Source: Savagea sp.
Lineage (GTDB): Bacteria; Bacillota; Bacilli; Bacillales_A; Planococcaceae
Reading direction: 5' to 3'
Assembly (NCBI GenBank): GCA_030152265.1
Contig: JASLHQ010000156.1
Location: 1 to 13,985, forward strand
Length of the DNA stretch: 13,985 nucleotides
Both the position numbers and the translations under genes were made by a program. The notes beneath the pieces were generated by a model, which was not told the DNA's origin, ran no database searches, and saw nothing but the letters and a program-made list of their open reading frames with translations. Positions within the stretch are counted from its first letter, which is position 1, and each line of letters opens with the position of its first letter. Of this stretch, positions 7,516 through 13,985 are shown in pieces.

Positions 7516-8715
7516 CTATACTGCGTCTGTCCACTTTTGATCTACGTAGTTTGAGATCCGACGAATTGCTTCTTCAATCGCCTCAACGTTCGTCGCGTAC
7601 GACAAACGAATCGTCGTTTCCGAACCGAATGCAGAACCTGGAATGACTGCGACTTTCGCTTCTTCTAATAAAGCTGCACTAAACTCATCAACAGATGTAA
7701 AACCTGTATGACGCATCGCTTCAGAAACGTCCGCTAACAAATAAAATGCTCCTTTTGGTTTAACGATATGGAATCCACGGATTGCATTTGCCTGTGGGTA
7801 CACACGGTTTAAACGTGATTCAAAGTCTTGGCGCATTTCTTCTACGATGTCTTGTGAACCATTGTATGCTGCGATCGCTGCATATTGTGATGTCGTTGTC
7901 GGATTTGATGTCGAATGGCTCGCTAAATCCGTCATCGGACCGATTACTGAAGCATCTCCTGCAACGAACCCGATACGCCATCCTGTCATCGAGTGAGACT
8001 TCGATACGCCGTTAATAATCAATGTACGTTCTTTTGCATCGTCGCTCAACTGTGCAATAGAAACATGTTCATTACCTGCATAAATTAATTTTTCATAAAT
8101 TTCATCCGATACGATCCAAAGATCATGACGTTTCGCAAATTTTGCAATTTCAGCAAGTTCTTCTTTTGAATAAATCATACCGGTCGGGTTGCTTGGAGAG
8201 TTGATGATGAGCGCTTTCGTACGTTCTGTTACCGCTTCTTCTAACTGCTCAACAGTCACTTTAAACTCCGCTTCTGCTGTCGTTTGTACGATGACAGGTG
8301 TCCCTTCTGCGAGTTTAATTTGCTCCGTATAACTCACCCAAAATGGCGCTGGAATAATAACTTCATCGCCTTTATTTAATAACACTTGGAATAATGTGTA
8401 GAGCGCATGTTTCGCTCCGACACCTACCATAATTTCTGAACGTGTGTACGTCAGCTTTTGATCGCGTTCAAGCTTAGCGATGATGGCATCTTTCAACTCT
8501 GGTAAACCACCTGCTGGCGTATACTTCGTTTTACCTTCTTGCATCGAGCGGTAAGCTGCTTCAATGATTGCTTCTGGTGTATTGTAATCTGGTTCTCCAG
8601 CTCCGAGTCCGATTACATCGATGCCTTCTGCTTTCATCGCTTTTGCTTTCGCTGTAATGGCCAAAGTTGTCGAGGGGGATAACGTCTCAATTCGTTTTGA
8701 CAATGTTCTACTCAT
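7516..8715 (-). CDS. aspB: Aspartate aminotransferase, class I, PLP-dependent
   Basis: AspB interconverts aspartate and 2-oxoglutarate with oxaloacetate and glutamate in the cytoplasm, feeding aspartate to protein, asparagine, lysine and beta-alanine synthesis. The 399-residue protein is full length for the subgroup Ib family. Lys239 in GVSKSHSMTGWR is the Schiff-base lysine, Asp204 in SDEIYEK binds the pyridine nitrogen, Asn176 is in SNPTG, and Arg370 near the C-terminus binds the substrate carboxylate. The ATG at 8715 follows AAGGAG at a rather long 13-nt gap; an in-frame TAG two codons upstream excludes a longer form. It lies 24 nt after ypmB, so it is probably the third gene of dinG-ypmB-aspB. 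In B. subtilis asnS follows aspB; here there is only a 120-base gap. Confidence 0.95.
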   Translation of the reverse strand: MSRTLSKRIETLSPSTTLAITAKAKAMKAEGIDVIGLGAGEPDYNTPEAIIEAAYRSMQEGKTKYTPAGGLPELKDAIIAKLERDQKLTYTRSEIMVGVGAKHALYTLFQVLLNKGDEVIIPAPFWVSYTEQIKLAEGTPVIVQTTAEAEFKVTVEQLEEAVTERTKALIINSPSNPTGMIYSKEELAEIAKFAKRHDLWIVSDEIYEKLIYAGNEHVSIAQLSDDAKERTLIINGVSKSHSMTGWRIGFVAGDASVIGPMTDLASHSTSNPTTTSQYAAIAAYNGSQDIVEEMRQDFESRLNRVYPQANAIRGFHIVKPKGAFYLLADVSEAMRHTGFTSVDEFSAALLEEAKVAVIPGSAFGSETTIRLSYATNVEAIEEAIRRISNYVDQKWTDAV

Positions 8716-8739
8716 GACCTATCGTACACTCCTTCAAAA

Positions 8740-9234
8740 TTATAAGTTTAATATTCTTTTCCACCATTTACCGTCTTCAAACAATAAATAGACATAGTTT
8801 AGCGTATCATTTTCGCCTTCAAAAACAACCTCCCAAAAGACTTGTTCTTCTTCATAACCGAGTTTTGCATGAATGACTTTCTTCACTGAAAATTCTTTTT
8901 GGACTGTATCGATTGCTTGTTGACGTGAAATTCCTTTAGACATTTGAATTGTTTTTAATTTTACAAGGGATTCATCTAAAATGACAGCTTTTTTTTCATC
9001 TTTTTCTTTCCCGTATAGAACGTACTGAATATCATTTCCATTGTATGTCTCCATTCGTTCAACAGATGATAAATATTCTTCTTTTAAAGCGACAGATGTC
9101 GCCTTTTGTTCAACATCGGCAAAAGGGCGAGTCGCTTGAAATAAAATGAGAGCAGTTAGTGAGATGGCGACAATCGTAAGAAATACGACGATAAATCGCA
9201 CCCACTGCCACATTGGATTTTTTATTTTTTCCAT
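8740..9234 (-). CDS. ypmB: YpmB/TseB membrane-anchored cell-wall elongation factor
   Basis: A 164-residue bitopic membrane protein: a short cytoplasmic N-terminus, one transmembrane helix (about residues 11-33), then an extracytoplasmic part. The segment ISRQQAIDTVQKEF and the Trp-rich FWEVVFEG...WWKRIL region near the end give a PepSY/DUF5590-like fold signature. In B. subtilis the orthologue, renamed TseB, is reported to support the elongation penicillin-binding protein PBP2A. That role here is inferred from homology and position. The start is ambiguous: ATG 9234 shares one base with the dinG TGA, whereas the TTG codon one position upstream (9237) lies closer to the optimal distance from GGAGGTG. 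The upstream gene ypmA of B. subtilis is absent. Confidence 0.88.
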   Translation of the reverse strand: MEKIKNPMWQWVRFIVVFLTIVAISLTALILFQATRPFADVEQKATSVALKEEYLSSVERMETYNGNDIQYVLYGKEKDEKKAVILDESLVKLKTIQMSKGISRQQAIDTVQKEFSVKKVIHAKLGYEEEQVFWEVVFEGENDTLNYVYLLFEDGKWWKRILNL

Positions 9235-11993
9235 CAATCATTCGCACCTCCGTGCCAATCTGCTAATTGTCCCACAATTGAATCTACTTTCACTTTCCGA
9301 ATCGGTAATTTTGGCAAACTATCGATAAAGTAATGGCCATATTGTTTCGTTTCCAACCTTTTATCTAATAAAATAAAGCTCGTTCGCCCTTCTGTCCGAC
9401 GCATGAGACGAGTAAAGCCTTGTCTAAATCGTACGAGCGCTTCTGGCAATCCGTAATCGTAAAAAGGATGCCCCCCATTTTCAGCCGCTAACTGTTCACT
9501 ACGTAATCGGTAGAGCGGGTCTTTCGGTGATGAAAACGGTAAACGGACGACAATAACTGCACGTACGGATTCATCCCGCACATCCAATCCTTCCCAAAAT
9601 TGATTCGTACCAAATAGTAGTGAACCTTCTGTTTGGTGGAACAACTTTAACAATTTCGCGTCGCTTCCGGAGGTAACACCTTGTGCAAAAATCGGATGTT
9701 CTTCTAACAATTCACTCTCTTGGATAAGACGAGCGGTTTTCTGCAACATTTGTTGACTCGTAAACAGTACGAAAACATTTCCTCCTGTCGCATACGTCGT
9801 CTGTACAATCGAATCTGCGACGAGTTCGATATATTCTTCTTCTACGACTTCATCAATTTGTGGCATATCTTCAACGAGCCAAATCGACGCATGGTCATAG
9901 AATGAAGTAGGTGCAGGAAATGTTTCAATCGGAACATCTTCAGGCAAACCGAGTTGTTTCGGAATAAACGATTCGTAAGAAGGTACACGCAATGTACCAG
10001 ATGTCCAAATGATACCGAACGATTCACTTTTCAATGAATGAACGAACGAGCGTAAAAGTGGAGCACTCGTAATCGGCTTTTTCACGAATACGACACTACC
10101 GGGAATGCTTCTCTCGTCATATTCGATAAATGTTTCTTCCGTCGATTGAGGGACGACTGTAAACAATTCAATCCAATCATCCATCTTTTGTTCGTATTGC
10201 GTCACCCAATCTTGCCATTCTTGGACGAACGCTCGCTCTTTTTCCACTAAGTATAAATGTTCTAACGGTTCAATTAATTGCTGAGCGGCGCGTAAAAAAA
10301 CAAACATCGCTTGATGCAAAGATTGTAATGCTGAACGGTCCATCGTATCCATATTTAAATGAATCGTATGTTTCGTCGTCGCACCGTTATTCGATTTCAC
10401 TTGTTGAATGAGTGTCCGTATAAATAAATCGAATTGATCGACTAATTGTTCATACGCTCTTATTAATTGACGTTTTTTAGACTTATACGGTTGCTGTTTG
10501 CGTTTAAATAATGTCGTTAATCGCGTGAGCAAATCGTATTCTCCCTCGCTCATTAACTGACCGATGACATATTTCCACCGTGTATAGCGAAATACCGTTT
10601 CTACGTTCCTCATCGCAATATTCGACATTTGATGTGCTTCATCGATGATGAGTCCACACGCTTCATGAATGAAAGAATAGGAGTGATTCGCTAGAAGTAA
10701 TGAATGATTCGTCACGACTAATTGAGCGTCTTGTGCTTTTTCAACCGCTCGATGATGAAAATCATACAATTTTTCTTCTGCTGACAATTCATACGTCCGT
10801 TTACGTATGCGGTCTAACAACAATTGACCGCCACCTGAAACGTTCACTTCCGATAAATCTCCCGTCTCTGTCTCTGTCAGCCAAACAACGAGTTGTAAAA
10901 TCGTTAATGTCTCGTCATACGAATGATTCGTCACCGTCAACACTTGTAAAAACTTCGACAATGAAATGTACTGTTCTCGCCCTTTTAAAACAGCGACACG
11001 AACCGGTACTTTAAACAATCGATCGAGCTTTTTAATTTCTTTTTCAACGAGTGCATCGACGAGTTCATTCGTGTACGTACTAATGACGACAGGTCGTTTC
11101 ATCTCTTCAGCATAAAACACGCTCGGGATTAAATAACCTAACGTTTTACCTACACCGTTCGGGATTTCCATCGCAACTTCTTGCCTTTGTTGTAGAGCGT
11201 TATGAACAGACGTCATATAGTTTAATTGAACAGGGCGCCGCTCGTAAGAAGAATTAATTTTTTGCAGTAAAGCATATTGATCAGCCTCATCCAATGGAAA
11301 CGATTTTGTCTCTGTCACTCGTAAATCTTGTTTCGGCCTTTTCAAGGCTAATCCTTTATATAGAAAAACCGACGATTTGGGACGATCTTCTTTTAAACAT
11401 TCATAAAGTAAAGTAGAAACATTCGATTTTAAAATAAATGAATGTTTATGTAAATATTGTAACGTTTGCTTCGGTAACGTACTCATTTTCTTCAATATTT
11501 TTACTAACAATTGAGCAGTTGCTGTTGCATCATCATCCGCTCGGTGCGCATTACCTAACGAAATGCCAAGTTCCTCTGTCAGTTCTAATAAACGATAACT
11601 CGATGCACTTGGATACATAATTTTCGCCAATTCTACCGTATCGAGCACTTCGCCACGCCAACGTTCTAAGCCGCATCGTTCAAATTCTTGTTGTAAAAAT
11701 GAAAGATCAAAGGACGCATTGTGTGCAACGAATACCGTTCCTCGTAATCGCTCATAGACGTCTTTCGCATAATGTTCAAACGGCTCATATGCTGCTACAA
11801 GTTCATTTTGAATGTTTGTCAATTGAGCGATAAAAGCGGGAATCGGTTGCTCGGGATTGACAAATTGATTGTACGTATCTAGTATTTTGCCATCTTGTAC
11901 ACGTACAATCGCGATTTGTATAATTCGATCGCCACGCTTCGCCGAGTGCCCAGTCGTCTCTAAGTCTACTACGGCGTAAATTGGCTTCGTCAT
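9234..11993 (-). CDS. dinG: DinG-family 3'-5' exonuclease fused to an XPD-like helicase domain
   Basis: A 919-residue protein of the Firmicutes DinG type. Residues 1-165 form a DEDDh exonuclease with Asp10 and Glu12 (VVDLETTG), Asp96 (HNASFD), and His150 and Asp155 (HRADDD). The helicase part has Walker A NGVGKT (Lys283), DEAH (Asp451) and motif VI RFRQGFTRLMRR near the C-terminus. The whole protein has only three cysteines and none between Walker A and DEAH; a Ser occupies the usual first cluster position (KGREQYISLSKF), so no XPD-type [4Fe-4S] cluster can form. Staphylococcus aureus DinG is known to be a nuclease that lacks the cluster and helicase activity. This protein keeps Walker residues, so ATPase activity is open. 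I choose ATG 11993 (AAAGGA 11 nt upstream) over TTG 12002, which is too close to that site. Confidence 0.94.
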   Translation of the reverse strand: MTKPIYAVVDLETTGHSAKRGDRIIQIAIVRVQDGKILDTYNQFVNPEQPIPAFIAQLTNIQNELVAAYEPFEHYAKDVYERLRGTVFVAHNASFDLSFLQQEFERCGLERWRGEVLDTVELAKIMYPSASSYRLLELTEELGISLGNAHRADDDATATAQLLVKILKKMSTLPKQTLQYLHKHSFILKSNVSTLLYECLKEDRPKSSVFLYKGLALKRPKQDLRVTETKSFPLDEADQYALLQKINSSYERRPVQLNYMTSVHNALQQRQEVAMEIPNGVGKTLGYLIPSVFYAEEMKRPVVISTYTNELVDALVEKEIKKLDRLFKVPVRVAVLKGREQYISLSKFLQVLTVTNHSYDETLTILQLVVWLTETETGDLSEVNVSGGGQLLLDRIRKRTYELSAEEKLYDFHHRAVEKAQDAQLVVTNHSLLLANHSYSFIHEACGLIIDEAHQMSNIAMRNVETVFRYTRWKYVIGQLMSEGEYDLLTRLTTLFKRKQQPYKSKKRQLIRAYEQLVDQFDLFIRTLIQQVKSNNGATTKHTIHLNMDTMDRSALQSLHQAMFVFLRAAQQLIEPLEHLYLVEKERAFVQEWQDWVTQYEQKMDDWIELFTVVPQSTEETFIEYDERSIPGSVVFVKKPITSAPLLRSFVHSLKSESFGIIWTSGTLRVPSYESFIPKQLGLPEDVPIETFPAPTSFYDHASIWLVEDMPQIDEVVEEEYIELVADSIVQTTYATGGNVFVLFTSQQMLQKTARLIQESELLEEHPIFAQGVTSGSDAKLLKLFHQTEGSLLFGTNQFWEGLDVRDESVRAVIVVRLPFSSPKDPLYRLRSEQLAAENGGHPFYDYGLPEALVRFRQGFTRLMRRTEGRTSFILLDKRLETKQYGHYFIDSLPKLPIRKVKVDSIVGQLADWHGGAND

Positions 11994-12031
11994 AATGATC
12001 AACGTCCTTTTCAGTCACTAACTCCGGATCT

Positions 12032-12081
12032 GTGAACGAATATGAGTTCACTTCTTCTTTTCGACTTTCTAAACAGTCGAA
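12032..12081 (-). other. Two small stem-loops in the dinG leader
   Basis: Reading on the minus strand, TTCGACT/AGTCGAA (12081-12075 with 12066-12060, 8-nt loop) is followed by GTGAAC/GTTCAC (12051-12046 with 12037-12032, 8-nt loop). Both lie in the roughly 90-nt leader between the putative start and the dinG ATG. Neither has a T-run. They may affect mRNA stability or be bound by a protein; chance is also possible. Confidence 0.4.
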
Positions 12082-12091
12082 CTCCATGCAA

Positions 12092-12120
12092 ATTGTATCA
12101 TATTTTCATAGGTACGGGAA
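12092..12120 (-). promoter_or_regulatory. Putative extended -10 promoter of dinG-ypmB-aspB
   Basis: TGA-TACAAT on the minus strand (12100-12092) is a good extended -10. The region 17 nt upstream (TTCCCG, 12120-12115) is a poor -35. It lies between the panD terminator and dinG, as expected for a separate transcription unit. No LexA box (GAAC-N4-GTTC) is seen nearby, so the SOS control known for E. coli dinG is not supported. Confidence 0.5.
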
Positions 12121-12148
12121 AATTATTACTTCACTCATCAATTTCAAT

Positions 12149-12181
12149 AAAAAAGTAGACAGCACGTATACTGTCTACTTT
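12149..12181 (-). terminator. Intrinsic terminator of the panBCD operon
   Basis: An 11-bp perfect stem, 12181-12171 with 12162-12152, has an 8-nt loop and is followed on the minus strand by a T6 run (12154-12149, partly inside the stem base). It begins 4 nt after the panD stop codon. Confidence 0.92.
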
Positions 12182-12185
12182 GATA

Positions 12186-12575
12186 TTAATAGTCTTCTAC
12201 AGTCGCATGAGCACGTTCTTCGATATTTTGGATGATGCGATTGTTCTCATCGACGAGACAAACGACGGGCTCATAATTACGAGCTACTTCATCTTCCATC
12301 ATCATATAGCTCATAATGATGACGATATCTCCTGGTTGCACGAGACGTGCCGCTGCCCCATTCACACAGATCACGCCACTGCCACGTTCTCCTTCAATAA
12401 TGTACGTTTCAAAGCGTTCTCCATTGTTATTGTTCACGATTTGAACACGTTCATTCGGCAACATGTTCGCAGCATCTAATAAGTCACGGTCAATCGTAAT
12501 ACTCCCGACATAATTTAAATTCGCCTCTGTCACCGTCGCACGGTGAATTTTACTATTAAGCATATTGCGGTACAT
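12186..12575 (-). CDS. panD: Aspartate 1-decarboxylase proenzyme
   Basis: PanD decarboxylates L-aspartate to beta-alanine, the amine half of pantothenate. It is made as a proenzyme that self-cleaves between Gly24 and Ser25, seen here in the YVGSITID segment, leaving a pyruvoyl group on the alpha chain. Lys9 in SKIHRA and Tyr22 are also in place. The 129-residue length is normal. ATG 12575 shares one base with the panC TAA (TAATG) and has AGGAGGG about 8 nt upstream, so translation is coupled. It is the last gene of panB-panC-panD and ends at a hairpin terminator. Confidence 0.97.
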   Translation of the reverse strand: MYRNMLNSKIHRATVTEANLNYVGSITIDRDLLDAANMLPNERVQIVNNNNGERFETYIIEGERGSGVICVNGAAARLVQPGDIVIIMSYMMMEDEVARNYEPVVCLVDENNRIIQNIEERAHATVEDY

Positions 12576-13423
12576 TATTGATTCCCTCCTACGATGACAT
12601 TGTCAATTAAACGGGTTTTTGAAAACTGTACCGCACATGCGATAATCATCTCTTCGTCTAATTTAGGTTCTGTTAAGCTTGGATAGTGTAAAATGCTGAC
12701 GTAATCAACGGTACCCCCCGTCTCTTTCGCAAGTGCTTCTTCGATATAATTTTGCACTTCTTCCAAACGTGTACCGCGAGCTAAACGTGCGCGCCCTTCC
12801 CGCAACACTTCATAAATTTTGGGCGCTTTTTTTCGTTCTTCTTCTGTCAAATTGACATTGCGTGAACTTTTCGCAAGACCATCTTCTTCACGCACGATCG
12901 GCACTCGACGAATCTCTACATCGATATTGAAATCATTCACGAACGTTTCAATAATCGCGACTTGCTGAGCATCTTTCAACCCGAAATATGCATAGTCCGG
13001 CTGGACAATATTAAACAATTTTAAAATGACTTTCAATACACCGTCGAAATGGGTCGGACGAGACGCTCCGCACATTTGTTGCGCAATCGCACCTGGAATA
13101 ATTTGAATCGTCTGTTCTGTCGGATACATTTCTTCAACAGTCGGCGCAAAAATATAATCGACTTTATGTTCTTTCGCTAAAGCGACATCTCGGTCTAAAT
13201 CTCTCGGGTACTCATCAAAATCTTCATTCGGACCAAACTGTGCGGGATTTACGAAAATGCTCATGATGACGACATCCGCTTCTCGTTTCGCTTGATCGAC
13301 GAGCGCTAAATGTCCTTCATGCAAATATCCCATCGTCGGGACGTAACCGATCGTTTTCCCTGCGTCTCGCATTTGATTCATTACGCGACGCACTCCTTGA
13401 ATTGTATGAATGACGACCGTCAT
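12575..13423 (-). CDS. panC: Pantothenate synthetase (pantoate-beta-alanine ligase)
   Basis: PanC joins pantoate and beta-alanine with ATP, through a pantoyl-adenylate intermediate, to make pantothenate in the cytoplasm. The 282-residue protein has the nucleotidyltransferase HIGH-type motif PTMGYLHEGH (29-38), FVNPAQFGPNED (57-68) with pantoate-binding Gln62, THFDGV (124-129), FGLKDAQQ (147-154) and the KMSKS-like loop around Lys185-Ser186-Ser187-Arg188. It is full length with all motifs intact. ATG 13423 overlaps the panB TGA by 4 bases (ATGA) and panD follows with a 1-base overlap, so the three products are translationally linked. The Shine-Dalgarno (GGGGGTG) is weak, in keeping with coupling. 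Confidence 0.97.
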   Translation of the reverse strand: MTVVIHTIQGVRRVMNQMRDAGKTIGYVPTMGYLHEGHLALVDQAKREADVVIMSIFVNPAQFGPNEDFDEYPRDLDRDVALAKEHKVDYIFAPTVEEMYPTEQTIQIIPGAIAQQMCGASRPTHFDGVLKVILKLFNIVQPDYAYFGLKDAQQVAIIETFVNDFNIDVEIRRVPIVREEDGLAKSSRNVNLTEEERKKAPKIYEVLREGRARLARGTRLEEVQNYIEEALAKETGGTVDYVSILHYPSLTEPKLDEEMIIACAVQFSKTRLIDNVIVGGNQ

Positions 13424-13985
13424 GACAAAACACCCCCGTATAGTTGTTGTAGTTCGTCCTCTTCCATTGTAAAATGATGTGCTTCTGTTGGAAATGTTTG
13501 TTGACGCACGTCTGCGACATATTGCTTCATCGCTTGCTCAACTTGCGTGCCGACATCTCCGTACACTTTCACAAATTTCGGTAAACGATGGAGTCCGAAC
13601 TGAACGATATCGTGAATAACGAGCACTTGGCCGTCCGTATCTTTCCCTGCTCCGATACCGATGACCGGAATCGATACAGCTTCACTCACTTCTTTCGCTA
13701 GCTGATGCGGGATGAGCTCTAAAACGAGCATGCAAGCCCCTGCACGTTCAACCGCTTGAGCATCTTCAATAAGTTGACGCGCTTGACTCGCTGTCTTCCC
13801 TTGGACACGATATCCGCCTTGTACCGCTGCAGATTGAGGTAATAAGCCGAGATGTGCGACAATCGGAATACCTGCCGTTGTAAGCCGTTTAATCGAATCG
13901 ACTACTTCTCCTGCACCTTCGACTTTCAATGCATCAGCCTCTGTTTCTTGATACATCTGAATCGCTGTTTTCATCGTTTCTTCTT
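13420..13985 (-). CDS. panB: Ketopantoate hydroxymethyltransferase, 5' end cut by the window edge
   Basis: PanB transfers a one-carbon unit from methylene-tetrahydrofolate to 2-oxoisovalerate to form ketopantoate, the first committed step of pantothenate synthesis. The last 188 or so codons are present, about two thirds of a 275-280 residue enzyme. Recognisable segments are ALKVEGAGE (holding conserved Lys and Glu), AGIPIVAHLGLLPQS, GGYRVQGK, the catalytic Glu in LVLELIPHQLA, IPVIGIGAGKDTDGQVLV and RLPKFVKVYGD. The N-terminal part with the metal-binding Asp residues is outside the window. An ATG at 13974 is internal: the frame continues upstream through Thr-Glu-Glu in a region that aligns with the middle of known PanB. 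It overlaps panC by ATGA. Confidence 0.95.
   Translation of the reverse strand, partial: EETMKTAIQMYQETEADALKVEGAGEVVDSIKRLTTAGIPIVAHLGLLPQSAAVQGGYRVQGKTASQARQLIEDAQAVERAGACMLVLELIPHQLAKEVSEAVSIPVIGIGAGKDTDGQVLVIHDIVQFGLHRLPKFVKVYGDVGTQVEQAMKQYVADVRQQTFPTEAHHFTMEEDELQQLYGGVLS

Noticed and set aside
12032..12051. LexA/DinR box upstream of dinG
   Set aside because: GAAC and GTTC are separated by 8 bases rather than the 4 of the Bacillus box and lie downstream of the predicted start.
11803..12087. 94-codon minus-strand frame beginning with ATG in the dinG leader, a possible leader peptide
   Set aside because: There is no Shine-Dalgarno sequence before the ATG, which sits at about the predicted transcription start, and beyond 11993 the frame is a shadow of dinG.
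1..13985. CRISPR array, tRNA or rRNA gene, insertion sequence, phage or defence island
   Set aside because: No direct repeats with spacers, no transposase or integrase frame and no RNA gene pattern was seen; the window is almost fully accounted for by conserved housekeeping genes.

Overview
The window looks like a chromosomal housekeeping segment from a low-GC Gram-positive of the order Bacillales. The evidence is the gene content and order (panB-panC-panD, dinG, ypmB/tseB, aspB, dnaD, nth, ypoC, ponA, recU, yppE, mrfA), which follows the corresponding Bacillus subtilis neighbourhood, plus AAGGAGG-type ribosome binding sites and intrinsic terminators. The genus cannot be fixed from this stretch. 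No rRNA, tRNA, CRISPR array, insertion sequence, prophage gene or obvious foreign island is visible.

Layout from left to right. (1) Bases 1-2225, minus strand: a two-gene operon of yppE (DUF1798 helical protein) and the 5' 629 codons of mrfA (yprA, DExH repair helicase). The two genes overlap by ATGA, and mrfA is cut by the left edge. (2) Bases 2226-2401: a 176-base divergent promoter region. (3) Bases 2402-5648, plus strand: recU (Holliday junction resolvase) and ponA (class A penicillin-binding protein with an FN3-like module and an acidic, Pro/Asn-rich tail). (4) Bases 5650-5688: a perfect 16-bp bidirectional terminator between the convergent ponA and ypoC. (5) Bases 5687-7395, minus strand: dnaD-nth-ypoC. 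(6) Bases 7396-7515: a compact regulatory gap with a sigma-A-like promoter, a palindrome and a terminator hairpin directly ahead of dnaD. (7) Bases 7516-11993, minus strand: dinG-ypmB-aspB. (8) Bases 11994-12185: the dinG leader and promoter and the panD terminator. (9) Bases 12186-13985, minus strand: panB (3' part)-panC-panD, overlapping by 4 bp and 1 bp.

The genes fall into four functional groups. panB, panC and panD make pantothenate for coenzyme A; PanD uses aspartate, the amino acid that AspB interconverts with oxaloacetate. DnaD loads the replicative helicase. Nth, RecU, MrfA and DinG are repair or recombination factors. PonA and YpmB/TseB act in cell-wall synthesis.

I did not find a clearly new system. 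The most interesting signals are the transcription terminator downstream of the only visible dnaD promoter, the tight yppE-mrfA coupling, an inverted repeat over the recU-ponA -35 region, a DinG that has lost the cysteines of an XPD-type iron-sulfur cluster, and the absence of asnS and ypmA relative to the B. subtilis order.
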